Shown: positions 35,695 to 43,728 of the stretch, in pieces
Layout of the letters: each line of letters starts with the position of its first letter
Numbering within the stretch: position 1 is the first letter of the stretch
Assembly (NCBI RefSeq): GCF_002086735.1
Contig: NZ_MVIJ01000038.1
Span: forward strand, 1 to 55,388
DNA: 55,388 nucleotides
Reading direction: 5' to 3'
From: Mycobacterium scrofulaceum
Lineage (GTDB): Bacteria; Actinomycetota; Actinomycetes; Mycobacteriales; Mycobacteriaceae
Notes under the pieces: model-generated
Told to the model about the DNA's origin: nothing
Databases searched by the model: none
What the model saw: the letters and a program-made list of their open reading frames with translations, nothing else
Position numbers and translations under genes: made by a program

Positions 35695-35973
35695 TTATAC
35701 GTTCTCGCTCACGACATAGACGGCGACATACCCGATCGGGATGCCGGTCCAGGTGGCGATGCATTCGCGTGCCATCAGCTCCACCGCGTTCCGGCGGCCG
35801 GCGCGGGTGACCCTGCCGATCTCCGGGATCTTGATCAGCCAGCCGTCGGCGTCGCGAGTGACCTCGATATCGAAGCACTGACCGACAATCGGGCACTTCA
35901 CGCCGGGAGCGACCCGCGAGGCGCGGGCGCTGCGCAGCGATTGTCGGCGCAGCAGGGTGGGCTGGATGGGCAT
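35695..35973 (-). CDS. HicB-like/DUF1902-type small protein
   Basis: 92 residues. The core FDIEVTRDADGWLIKIPEIGRVTRAGRRNAVELMARECIATWTG has the beta-beta-beta-alpha look of HicB-type partial RNase H folds: D-x-G-W/Y, then PE, then a helix. No HicA-type toxin is adjacent on either strand, so a toxin-antitoxin role is not supported. May be a stand-alone regulator. Confidence 0.6.
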   Translation of the reverse strand: MPIQPTLLRRQSLRSARASRVAPGVKCPIVGQCFDIEVTRDADGWLIKIPEIGRVTRAGRRNAVELMARECIATWTGIPIGYVAVYVVSENV

Positions 35974-36098
35974 GGCTGCTTTCGGAGAGTCGCAATCAGA
36001 ACCGCGGGCAAGAGTAATGCGCGTTCAGGCGAAAACCTAATCGGCGGGTACATCGACGCATGCCCGCTGCCCAGTCTCCACCAAGTCGTTGCCGGGGC

Positions 36099-36608
36099 TT
36101 AATGTTTGGGCTCGACTGCGATAGAGCGGTCACGCTTGCGGGGGGCCGCCGAGCGGGCCGGCCCGGCGCGCATGTGGTCGCGCGCCCGACTCATGATGTC
36201 GCCGAGCGCGCGCACGTCCTCGGCCGAGAGTGCGTCGAACAGTTGGTCGCCCACCACACGGATGTGGCCGGGCAAGACCTTGGCGAGACGCGCGTGGCCG
36301 GCTTCCGTGATGCGAACGACCGTGGCGCGCTGGTCGGCGTCGCTGGCCTCGCGGGCGATGAGGCCCGCCCCCTCCAGCAGACCTGCCTGATGCGTCAGGC
36401 CACTGCGGCTGTACACCACGCCGTCGGCCAGCTCGGTCATGGTCAATTCGCGCTGGGCATCGGCGAGTTTGGCCAGGATCTCGAACTGCACGTAGCTGAG
36501 ATCGCCCTCGGTCCGTAGCTGCCGTTGCACGGCGTACTGCAGCAGGCTGACCGCCTCCATCAGGGCGAAGTAGGCGCGCATCTGCTGCGGCTGGAGGGTT
36601 TCGGCCAT
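36099..36608 (-). CDS. MarR-family transcriptional regulator
   Basis: 169 residues. Winged helix: LSYVQFEILAKLADAQRELTMTELADGVVYSRSGLTHQAGLLEGAGLIAREASDADQRATVVRIT, with the DQRAT wing motif of the family. Long flanking helices for dimerisation and a basic C-terminal tail. Divergent from a quinone oxidoreductase; three copies of one palindrome lie in the shared gap, two of which sit close to each start, so it most likely represses both itself and the oxidoreductase. Confidence 0.92.
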   Translation of the reverse strand: MAETLQPQQMRAYFALMEAVSLLQYAVQRQLRTEGDLSYVQFEILAKLADAQRELTMTELADGVVYSRSGLTHQAGLLEGAGLIAREASDADQRATVVRITEAGHARLAKVLPGHIRVVGDQLFDALSAEDVRALGDIMSRARDHMRAGPARSAAPRKRDRSIAVEPKH

Positions 36609-36621
36609 GCCCCGATCATAA

Positions 36622-36723
36622 GCTTCGACATCGAAGCAATGTGGCGGTTGTCACTCCGCGCAGCGGAATCACTTCGAATTCGAAGCAAGTTGTACCGACC
36701 GCAACTGCTTCGATCTCGAAGCA
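36622..36723. promoter_or_regulatory. Three copies of a CTTCGAnnTCGAAG operator between marR and the oxidoreductase gene
   Basis: GCTTCGACATCGAAGC (36622-36637), CTTCGAATTCGAAG (36672-36685) and TGCTTCGATCTCGAAGCA (36706-36723) are all perfect palindromes around a free 2-base centre. Centres are 49 and 36 bases apart. The first lies 14 bases before the marR start, the third 20 bases before the oxidoreductase start. This is a clear autoregulatory MarR operator set. Confidence 0.85.
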
Positions 36724-36743
36724 CTTACCGAACGGAGAAGATC

Positions 36744-37685
36744 ATGAAGGCTGTGCAATACCACCGTTACGGCGGCAGCGACGTGCTGCAGTACGAAGAG
36801 GTCCGCCGGCCGGCGCCCGGCCCGGGCCAGGTCTTGGTGAAGGTGGCCGGAACCTCGTTCAACCCGGTCGATGCGGGCATCCGTGGCGGCTACCTGTCCG
36901 AGGTGTACGCGATCTCCTTCCCGCACACGCCGGGAATCGACGTCGCGGGAACGATCGCCGAAGTCGGCCCTGAGACGAGCGGCTGGAAAGTCGGCGACGC
37001 CGTGGTCGGGTTGCTTCCGCTGGACGCTCCCGGCGCCGCCGCCGAGTACGCGCTCGCGCCGGCCGCAGCGCTCACCGCCGCGCCGAGGGCGGTGCCGCTG
37101 GCCGACGCCGCCGCGCTGCCGACCGTCGGTTTGACGGCCTGGCAGGCCCTGTTCGAGGTTGCCGAACTGGCTGCGGGACAGTCCATTTTGATCAACGGCG
37201 CCGGCGGAGCGGTCGGCGGCTACGCGGTTCAGCTGGCCAAGCAGGCCGGAGCCGTCGTCACCGCGACCGCCTCGGCCCGAAGCGAGACCCGGCTGCGCCG
37301 CCATGGCGCCGACCGGATCATCGACTACATCGACTACGCGGCCACCCCGCTCGCCGTGGCCGGACAGCCGTTCGACGTGGTGTTCAACCTGGTCAGCACC
37401 GTGCCGGAGCAGACCGCGGCCCTGGTCGGCCTCGTCGCCGACGGTGGGTTCTACGTCGGCACGATGACGTCGGGCGAGGAGGACCCGGCACGGCGGGTGC
37501 GCGCGCAGCGCGTGTTCGTCCGCAGCGACGCCGGCGAATTGGCCGGACTCGTCAGCCGCGTCGATGCCGGACGGCTGGTGATCGACGTCGCCGATCGCCG
37601 CCCGCTGACCGACGTGGCCGCCGTGCACGACGACTCGGACGCCAATCGGCTGCCGGGGAAGACGATTCTCGTTCCTGGACAGTGA
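36744..37685 (+). CDS. NADPH:quinone oxidoreductase-like MDR protein
   Basis: 313 residues from the ATG at 36744 with GGAG 8 bases upstream. MDR superfamily without zinc ligands: MKAVQYHRYGGSDVLQYEEV opening, NPVDAGIRGG, Rossmann motif INGAGGAVGGYAVQLAKQAGA, and a short C-terminal half. Typical target of stress-responsive MarR regulators; probably reduces quinones or reactive carbonyl compounds. Controlled by the three palindromes in front of it. Confidence 0.9.
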   Translation: MKAVQYHRYGGSDVLQYEEVRRPAPGPGQVLVKVAGTSFNPVDAGIRGGYLSEVYAISFPHTPGIDVAGTIAEVGPETSGWKVGDAVVGLLPLDAPGAAAEYALAPAAALTAAPRAVPLADAAALPTVGLTAWQALFEVAELAAGQSILINGAGGAVGGYAVQLAKQAGAVVTATASARSETRLRRHGADRIIDYIDYAATPLAVAGQPFDVVFNLVSTVPEQTAALVGLVADGGFYVGTMTSGEEDPARRVRAQRVFVRSDAGELAGLVSRVDAGRLVIDVADRRPLTDVAAVHDDSDANRLPGKTILVPGQ

Positions 37686-37704
37686 CTTTCGCCGTCCACC
37701 ACTT

Positions 37705-37731
37705 GTCCCGCCGGCCACCCGCCGGCGGGAC
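37705..37731. terminator. Bidirectional hairpin between convergent genes
   Basis: GTCCCGCCGG (37705-37714) and CCGGCGGGAC (37722-37731) form a perfect 10-bp stem with a 7-base loop in the 49-base gap between the convergent oxidoreductase and ferredoxin-reductase genes. No U run, as is usual for mycobacterial hairpin terminators. Confidence 0.65.
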
Positions 37732-37734
37732 TTC

Positions 37735-38943
37735 CTAATCCGGTCGGCCCGGCGGAAACTCGGCGCGCTTCTCTATGGCCTCGCGATAGGCATGCACCCG
37801 ACCGGGCATCGTCCCGAGCACCGCGATCGTGCGACCGCCGCGCCCGTAGGCGGCGACGAACTCCCCTGAGTTCTGGTCGCCCTCGACGACCTCAACGGCG
37901 TCGTAATCGGTCGGCACGCCCAGCATCTGCAGCTTGACGTCGTAGTGGTCGGACCAGAAGTACGGCACTTCGTCGAAAACTTCGGCGCGCTCGGGCTCGG
38001 CCAGCAGGGTGCGCGCCGCGGCCGCGCCCTGACGGCCCGCGTCGTCCCAGTGCTCGGTACGCAGGTGCCGTTCGTACAGCGGGTGCCACCAGCGCGCGAC
38101 GTCACCGGCCGCGACGACAATGCCATCGCCGTCGTTGCCCTCGGCGACACCTTTCGCATCGCAGACCACTCCGTCATCCAAGCGCAGTCCCGAGCCTTCC
38201 AACCAGCCGGTGGCGGGTGTGACGCCCAGGCCGACGATGACCACATCGGCCGGCACCTGGGAACCGTCGGTGAGTCGGACGGCCTCCACGTGCCCGTTGC
38301 CGACGAATCCGTCGACGCCCACGCCGACGCGCAGGTCCACACCGTGCTCTCGATGCAATTTCGCCCAGCACGGCGCGAGCTCCGCGCCCAATGCTTGAAC
38401 CAGCGGCCCGGATGCCTTCTCGACGAGCACCACATCCAACCCCAGCAATCGGCAGGTCGCGGCGACCTCACTACCGATGAATCCGCCTCCGACCACCACG
38501 ACACGGGGACGCGAGCCGAGTCGTTCCCGAATCTTCAGACAGTCCTCGACCGTCCGCAGCAGGAACACGCCTTCGGGAGCTCGGCCGGGCCACTGGCGTG
38601 GCTCGGCGCCACTGGCGATGACGACGCCGTCGAAGTCCAGGGACAGGGTCTGACCCTCGTCGCGGACCCGGACGGTGCGCGCGGATAGGTCGAGCCCGAC
38701 CGCCGTGGCACCTCGAAGTACCCGCGCATCCATGTCGAACTGCGGCGCCATGTCGATGCCGGCTCGGTGCACCTGCCCGCTGAGCAACTTCTTCGACAGC
38801 GGCGGTCGATGGTAGGGGGCGTGCCGTTCGGCGCCGACAATCGTCAGGGCACCGTCAAAGCCGTCCCGTCGTAGCGTCTCCGCCGCACCCATCCCGGCCA
38901 CGCCGGCACCGACGACGACGACCTGGTTCAGTTGCCCGGGCAT
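37735..38943 (-). CDS. FAD-dependent ferredoxin reductase
   Basis: 402 residues. Two Rossmann motifs: VVVVGAGVAGMGAAETLR at the N-terminus for FAD and VVVVGGGFIGSEVAATCR around 150 for NAD(P)H. HAPYHRPPLSK is the signature of the rubredoxin/putidaredoxin reductase group, and VVAAGDVARW is the second FAD contact. It hands electrons to the [3Fe-4S] ferredoxin encoded 4 bases upstream. The third gene of the operon, a di-iron-like hydrolase, is a candidate end acceptor. Confidence 0.92.
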   Translation of the reverse strand: MPGQLNQVVVVGAGVAGMGAAETLRRDGFDGALTIVGAERHAPYHRPPLSKKLLSGQVHRAGIDMAPQFDMDARVLRGATAVGLDLSARTVRVRDEGQTLSLDFDGVVIASGAEPRQWPGRAPEGVFLLRTVEDCLKIRERLGSRPRVVVVGGGFIGSEVAATCRLLGLDVVLVEKASGPLVQALGAELAPCWAKLHREHGVDLRVGVGVDGFVGNGHVEAVRLTDGSQVPADVVIVGLGVTPATGWLEGSGLRLDDGVVCDAKGVAEGNDGDGIVVAAGDVARWWHPLYERHLRTEHWDDAGRQGAAAARTLLAEPERAEVFDEVPYFWSDHYDVKLQMLGVPTDYDAVEVVEGDQNSGEFVAAYGRGGRTIAVLGTMPGRVHAYREAIEKRAEFPPGRPD

Positions 38944-38947
38944 CGCG

Positions 38948-39136
38948 TCAGTCCTCCACCACGATCGCCCCGGTGGGGCAGGACACTTCGGCAGCCTTCA
39001 ACGGTCCGCGTAGCTCCCGTCGCGGCTCGTCTTGGAGCAAGTGCAACCCATCCTCGCGCACATCAAAAACGTCGTGGCACAGGCTCATACAGACGCCGTT
39101 GCCGTCGCAGGTGTCGAGGTCGACCGAAACCTTCAT
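38948..39136 (-). CDS. [3Fe-4S] ferredoxin
   Basis: 62 residues, ATG at 39136 overlapping the stop of the upstream gene by 4 bases. Cluster motif CDGNGVCMSLC...SCP; Asn replaces the second Cys position, giving a 3Fe-type cluster. Acidic, P450-type. Forms an electron chain with the FAD reductase downstream. Confidence 0.9.
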   Translation of the reverse strand: MKVSVDLDTCDGNGVCMSLCHDVFDVREDGLHLLQDEPRRELRGPLKAAEVSCPTGAIVVED

Positions 39137-40047
39137 CGAACCGCGGCCTTTCCTTCTAGCTGGGCCCGTTCGCGGGCGGCCTTTGCCGCCGGCGACTTCT
39201 TGATGTATTCGACCGCCATCTCCGTGACCGCTTCGGGACCCGGGTGATGATGGGGTCGCATGTACCTGGCGGGTTGCGTCACCATCAGCTGCCAGGGACC
39301 GGGCAACTTGTACTCGCGGGCCGCACGAAGCCAATCGCGCCAGCGCCATTTCTGATCGATGGTCGGGTCATGAGCCATCAGGTATTTGGCTCCGGCGATC
39401 CACCACCCGTAAAACAGCGGGGTGGTCATCACCATCGAGAAGGCCCTGATGAAGTAGTTGCCACACACATGCTGGTAGACGTCGAACACCAGCGAGCGAT
39501 GTTCGACCTCCTCGGCGCCGTGCCAGCGCAGCAGATCCAGCATCATCGGGTCAGTGCCCGCATAATCCAGCCCTCGGTTCTGTAGCACCCATTGCCCCAA
39601 CATCGCGGTGTAATGCTCCAGCGCCGCGACGTCCGCCAACCGGCGATACAACCACCAGCGCTTCATCGCCGGCGGGAAAAATTTCGGCGGATCACCCAGC
39701 GCAACCGACAGCATCTTCCGGAGCCGGGAGGTGTACGGCTTGGTGTCGATGCCCTGTTCGGCCAGGTGGTCGAGCACCACTTGGTGCGCCCACGCGTGCC
39801 AGGACTCCTGTTGGATAAACGGTTTGATCGCCGCCTCCAGCTCGGGGTCGTCAACCAGCGACGACGCTTCCAGGACGGCCTTGATGAAGTGCCGCTCGCC
39901 CTCGGGGAGCAGCAGATGCAGAACGTTCATCATGTGCGTTGCGAAAGGGTCGTCGGGCACCCAGTGCAGTGGCGTCTCGGACCAGTCAAATCGCACCATC
40001 CGGCGATATCGTGGGTGTCCATCGTGATGAAGTTGGACCTCGGGCAT
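39133..40047 (-). CDS. Metal-dependent hydrolase family protein (PF10118-like), probable di-iron
   Basis: 304 residues from the ATG at 40047, with GGGAG upstream. Helical protein with repeated Glu/His motifs: LPEGERHFIKAV, IQQESWHAWAH, LEHYTAM and HGAEEVEHRSLVFDVY. The E...ExxH spacing is that of ferritin-like di-iron proteins, although the family is named as a predicted hydrolase. In an operon with a ferredoxin and its reductase, an oxygenase-type reaction driven by those electrons seems more likely than hydrolysis. That is inference. Confidence 0.82.
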   Translation of the reverse strand: MPEVQLHHDGHPRYRRMVRFDWSETPLHWVPDDPFATHMMNVLHLLLPEGERHFIKAVLEASSLVDDPELEAAIKPFIQQESWHAWAHQVVLDHLAEQGIDTKPYTSRLRKMLSVALGDPPKFFPPAMKRWWLYRRLADVAALEHYTAMLGQWVLQNRGLDYAGTDPMMLDLLRWHGAEEVEHRSLVFDVYQHVCGNYFIRAFSMVMTTPLFYGWWIAGAKYLMAHDPTIDQKWRWRDWLRAAREYKLPGPWQLMVTQPARYMRPHHHPGPEAVTEMAVEYIKKSPAAKAARERAQLEGKAAVR

Positions 40048-40268
40048 CGAAAGCTCCCTCGCGACTCGCTGCGAACAACCGTTCACTCGGCCGCGTACCC
40101 ACCCTGGTCGCCGGTTATGCGTACCGGCGGTACGAGGTTTCTGAGATTTCGCCGCTCGTCGCCGGCGCTTCAGCCATGGACTCGACACGATCAACCGCAG
40201 AAACCGATTTGATATCGACTGCTACGCGCCACTTCTGTTGACAAAAGTCACAAATTTAACATCACGCG

Positions 40269-41090
40269 ATGCAGAACTTGCCGGCGAATGTGCGTCGGCC
40301 GCGCCCCATTCCCCGGCGCGACTTATTGCGCTACGCGATTGCCATGCCCGCACTACCGGGGCTGTATGCGGCATCGACCAGCGTTGCCGTCCCGACGGCG
40401 GCTGCCATCCCTACCGCGGCCGGCGCGACCCCCAAACTGATCGATTTCGCCATGCGCCAAATTCCAGCGGACCACATTCGAGCCGCCGGCTACTCCGGGG
40501 TCGTCAATTACGTCTCGCTCTCGCGGCCCGGCTCGTCCATGGGCGCCAAGCCGATCACGCGGCCTTACGCCGAGCAGCTGACCGCCGCCGGGCTCGTGAT
40601 CGTCAGCAATTACCAATACGGCAAGCCGGGCGGGACGGCGCCATCGGATTTCAGGCGCGGATTCGAGGGCGGCGTAGCCGACGCCCGCACCGCCTGGGCG
40701 CTGCATACCGCCGCGGGCGGCGGTCACAGCGCCCCGATCTTCTTCAGCGTCGACGAGGACATCAACCGCGACACCTGGAATAATTTGGCGCTCAAGTGGT
40801 TTCGCGGAATCAATTCGGTACTGGGAGTGCAGCGCACCGGCGTCTACGGCGGGATCGACGTGTGCCGATGGGCCGCCGCCGACGGCGTGATCGGCAATTC
40901 ACGTACCCCCGGCCACCGGTGGGCCTGGCAAACCAAGGCGTGGTCCGGCGGCAAGGTCGACCCTGCGGCAGTTCTCTACCAACGCGTGGTGAGCACGCCG
41001 TCGAATCCTGGCCCGGTAGTCGGGGGGCTGCAAGTCGACGTCAACGACGTCCTCGCCGGCGATTGCGGCCAGTGGAACCTGCATCCGTGA
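40269..41090 (+). CDS. Secreted DUF1906 (glycoside-hydrolase-like) protein
   Basis: 273 residues. N-terminal twin-arginine-like signal (IPRRDLLRYAIAMPALPGLYA). The mature part is the DUF1906/GH25-like TIM barrel: KLIDFAMR opening, YSGVVNYVS, IVSNYQYGK, IFFSVDEDIN, RTGVYGGIDVCRW, HRWAWQTKAW and a final QVDVNDV. Such proteins resemble lysozymes of the Chalaropsis type and are often exported by mycobacteria; catalytic activity is unproven. Divergent from the hydrolase operon. Confidence 0.88.
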   Translation: MQNLPANVRRPRPIPRRDLLRYAIAMPALPGLYAASTSVAVPTAAAIPTAAGATPKLIDFAMRQIPADHIRAAGYSGVVNYVSLSRPGSSMGAKPITRPYAEQLTAAGLVIVSNYQYGKPGGTAPSDFRRGFEGGVADARTAWALHTAAGGGHSAPIFFSVDEDINRDTWNNLALKWFRGINSVLGVQRTGVYGGIDVCRWAAADGVIGNSRTPGHRWAWQTKAWSGGKVDPAAVLYQRVVSTPSNPGPVVGGLQVDVNDVLAGDCGQWNLHP

Positions 41091-41137
41091 ATTGACCACA
41101 TTCGGTGCGCTCGCAGCCATTCGGCAGGATAGACAGC

Positions 41138-41629
41138 ATGAGCGGTGACGACAGTGTGGGTGCGGCAGACTTCCGTCGCGCATTGGCACTCATTCAGCAC
41201 GGTGAGCGCGGCGACGAAGCGGGCATGCGCGTCATCGTCGACGACGAAGTCATCCCGGCCAACCGGCTGCCACAGCTGATCCGCGCCACCATCTCGATCT
41301 TGTGGCAACTGGTGGCTCAGCTCTGCGAACCGGATGAAGTCGCCGAGATCGGCGAAACCTTCACCTTGGCGGCCACCGACGAGGAGATCGGCCTCGACCG
41401 CGACAACCGGCTCGTGGCCCGGATGGCCATGGCACAACACTCGCGAGATCCCAGCGCGGAGTACGAGGTGCTCAGCGAAGCAGACACGGCGCCCGACGGT
41501 CTGGTGCGTCTTGCGCTCACCGCCGCAGGTGTCGTCTCCGCAATGCTGCCCGTGTTACGCACCGCCGAGGGCCGGCAGTTGATCAACAACTTGGCTATGC
41601 AAGCCTCGCGCGAGGAGAACAGCGCTTAG
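41138..41629 (+). CDS. Conserved-looking cytoplasmic protein of unknown function
   Basis: 163 residues from the ATG at 41138. No signal or membrane span; mostly helical (LIRATISILWQLVAQLCEPDEVAEIGETFTLAATDEEIGLDRD). I do not recognise it. Codon use is like the preceding chromosomal genes. It is the last chromosomal gene before the tRNA fragment and the island. Confidence 0.75.
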   Translation: MSGDDSVGAADFRRALALIQHGERGDEAGMRVIVDDEVIPANRLPQLIRATISILWQLVAQLCEPDEVAEIGETFTLAATDEEIGLDRDNRLVARMAMAQHSRDPSAEYEVLSEADTAPDGLVRLALTAAGVVSAMLPVLRTAEGRQLINNLAMQASREENSA

Positions 41630-41645
41630 GGTAAGACGTCCCCGG

Positions 41646-41670
41646 TGGAGCTAAGGGGACTCGAACCCCT
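41646..41670 (-). tRNA. 3' fragment of a tRNA gene (Ala-like): probable attachment site
   Basis: Read on the minus strand, this is a complete T-arm (AGGGG, loop TTCGAGT, CCCCT) followed by the seven acceptor-strand bases TAGCTCC and ACC. This is the end of a tRNA whose 5' strand would be GGAGCTA, as in tRNA-Ala. Just before the T-arm the sequence stops resembling a tRNA, so the D-arm, anticodon and variable loop are missing. Integrases that use the 3' end of a tRNA gene leave one such fragment at one edge of the element and the whole tRNA at the other. Confidence 0.72.
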
Positions 41671-41877
41671 GCGTGGACCAGGCAAAATACCGGTCTAGCT
41701 GCATGTTCGCTCCGTCTCGTTCCGGCTCGGTCCCGTTCGTTACCTGCGGTTTCGTTCTCGAGCCTTGACGGCGTCAAGAGCAGAATGGAGGGTCCAACTG
41801 GGTGCGCGCAGGGCGGCTAAGTCACTCACTCTGTCTTTGTCGGTGGGAATGTCAGTGGGTCGAATTACCGTGGATGG

Positions 41878-42810
41878 GTGACCCGAACCGCTGACAATGG
41901 CAACCACTCAGCCGACGATGAATCGCCACTAAACCCCCGCGAGCCTGCGAGGGAGGTCACCTTCACAGTCGACCGCCAGGCTTGGCAGCGGTTCGAGTAC
42001 TACAGCTTGCGAACCCGCGTACAGCAGGAGCTTCAAGAAACGCAAGACATATGGCCCACGAGCGGCTCGGCGCTTGACGCTGACAACCGCTACTTGATTG
42101 GATTCGGCGCGTCGTTTCAGGAGTTAGTGGTCAACCGGCTATTCAGCACTTTCGATCACTTGCAGCTTGCCACATGGACCCTGGAATCAATGAATGGGCC
42201 AATGATTTTCTCGCAATTTTCTTTGCTTCGCTCGGCGTTGGCTGGCGCGTCCACCACTCATTGGCTGGTTTGTGGCGATGAAGTAACACGACGCATGCGT
42301 GCGCTTCGGTTGGCGTTTTACGACCTGAAACAAGAGCTGACATTCGGAAAACTGTACGCAGCCAATCCGGCGATGCAAGAAGCAGAGCGAGCGGAATCCC
42401 TGCACAAGACAGAGGAACTGATCGCCAGTGCTCCGGCCCGACTCGACATGATCTTCAAGGAATATTGCCGAATGTTCGCCAGCACTGGCAAAACCAAGCT
42501 GCCCAAGCCCGACGGGTTCGGCAACATCAATGAGACCGAGATAATTTCTTGCGCTAGCGTGATGATGCACGAACGTGGCCAGTTCAGCCATCCAACTGAG
42601 GTCGAGCTTCAGTACCGCTTGATGAGTGGATTCGTTCACAATTGCACTTGGGCGACTCGCGTGGGCGCAAAGACGAAGACCGAGGTCGGCGTAGATCGCT
42701 TGCAACGGCAATTAGCAGGAAATGCTGTGAACATCTACAACGGCGCGGTTACTGCGTTTAAGATTGGACAGATTGCAAAAGCTCGGGCACAGGAACTCGC
42801 CGGAATGTGA
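41878..42810 (+). CDS. Island protein of unknown function
   Basis: 310 residues, GTG at 41878. Soluble and helical, with a charged N-terminus, then VDRQAWQRFEYYSLRTRVQQELQE. Middle region has aromatic and His-rich helices (FSTFDHLQLATWTLES, GASTTHWLVCGDEVTRRMRAL) and a later stretch MMHERGQFSHPTEVELQYRLMSGFVHNCTW. The latter recalls abortive-infection or DUF-type helical proteins found in phage and island genes, but I cannot assign it. Followed by a strong hairpin at 42901-42923. Confidence 0.7.
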   Translation: MTRTADNGNHSADDESPLNPREPAREVTFTVDRQAWQRFEYYSLRTRVQQELQETQDIWPTSGSALDADNRYLIGFGASFQELVVNRLFSTFDHLQLATWTLESMNGPMIFSQFSLLRSALAGASTTHWLVCGDEVTRRMRALRLAFYDLKQELTFGKLYAANPAMQEAERAESLHKTEELIASAPARLDMIFKEYCRMFASTGKTKLPKPDGFGNINETEIISCASVMMHERGQFSHPTEVELQYRLMSGFVHNCTWATRVGAKTKTEVGVDRLQRQLAGNAVNIYNGAVTAFKIGQIAKARAQELAGM

Positions 42811-42900
42811 GTTTGTGGCGCATCGTCAGGCGCGTTCACATTGCTTTCTCCTCGACGTTCCGACTTTCTGCGTCCGGTTACTCGATCGAGATGATCGCGA

Positions 42901-42923
42901 AACCCCGCCCGGCCAGCGGGGTT
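42901..42923 (+). terminator. Hairpin downstream of the first island gene
   Basis: AACCCCGC (42901-42908) and GCGGGGTT (42916-42923) form a perfect 8-bp stem with a 7-base loop, 90 bases after the stop at 42810. No U run. Probable terminator. Confidence 0.5.
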
Positions 42924-43037
42924 GACGCCCCCAAGTCCGCGCGCTCAGGCCGCGCCAGCGAACCTAGGACTTAGGTCAGCCAACTCGGGGACTTGTGCAC
43001 CTTAGGGTGCTGGGCTCAGCGACATAACCTCTCGCTT

Positions 43038-43607
43038 ATGCTCGCGCCAACTAAGATCATCGCCGGTTCATCTGCGGTGTTGGCGCTTGTTTTGGCGGTC
43101 ACCGCGCCTATCGCGCTGGCTGACGCACGCACCGACAACGGCAACGGCAACGGCAACAGCCACGGACTCACCGGATTGATGCTGGTGCTGCTACTGGGCT
43201 ACTTCATACCCTCGATCGTCGCCAAGATGCGGAAGGTGCCGAGCTTCGGCTCGGTGTTCATCGTCAACCTATTCTTGGGTTGGACGTTCATTGGCTGGGT
43301 GGTAGCTCTGGCAATGGCGGCCCGCAGCGCCCAACCATCGGCACAACCGTTCCCAGCACCACCGGAGGGCACAGAAGCCGTCGCCTGTCCTCGGTGCAAC
43401 GCGGTACAGAATGTCCCGGTCGGGGCTCCGACCTTTGAATGCTGGCAGTGCAAGTACGTTGCTGACCACCACGCCGCAGAGGCTCAGCCGACCCAGGGCC
43501 TGGGTGCTACACCGTTGGGTCAGGTCGGGGAAGACGTGCGGGCATGGTGGGCAAACCTGCGGCAATGGTGGGATAGCCAGGTATCTCCGGGTGGTAAGAG
43601 CCGGTAG
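43038..43607 (+). CDS. Superinfection-immunity-like membrane protein fused to a zinc ribbon
   Basis: 189 residues from the ATG at 43038, preferred over the TTG at 42993 because it opens a signal/anchor segment (1-29). The core GYFIPSIVAKMRKVPSFG...NLFLGWTFIGWVVALAMA (two membrane spans, about 43-62 and 72-94) matches the superinfection immunity domain (PF14373), known from phage T4 Imm, which blocks DNA entry of a second phage. After a Pro-rich linker comes a zinc ribbon with Cys117, Cys120, Cys135 and Cys138 (CPRC...CWQC) and a Trp-rich tail. An immunity role is inferred from the family; many members have unknown function. Confidence 0.8.
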   Translation: MLAPTKIIAGSSAVLALVLAVTAPIALADARTDNGNGNGNSHGLTGLMLVLLLGYFIPSIVAKMRKVPSFGSVFIVNLFLGWTFIGWVVALAMAARSAQPSAQPFPAPPEGTEAVACPRCNAVQNVPVGAPTFECWQCKYVADHHAAEAQPTQGLGATPLGQVGEDVRAWWANLRQWWDSQVSPGGKSR

Positions 43608-43728
43608 GGCTGAGCAATGGTCGGTCCAGGCGATCGGGTGCGGTGGGGAATGGTCAGGTAGGCCGAATCGAAGACAATGACGAGGCTCGTGCGTGGTATC
43701 GGCCGCCAAATGTTCGTGAGGGTGGGAG

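Noticed and set aside
35695..35973. A HicA/HicB toxin-antitoxin pair
   Set aside because: Only the HicB-like half is present; no HicA-type small basic protein is encoded next to it on either strand.
40239..40263. A sigma-70-type promoter (TTGACA at 40239) for the DUF1906 gene
   Set aside because: The nearest -10-like element (TAACAT) is only 13 bases away and almost touches the start codon, so spacing is wrong.
41646..41670. Reading the fragment as the end of a tmRNA gene
   Set aside because: The T-arm and TAGCTCC acceptor strand do not match mycobacterial tmRNA as I remember it (CAGCTCC and a different T-stem), and no tag-coding or pseudoknot region lies upstream.
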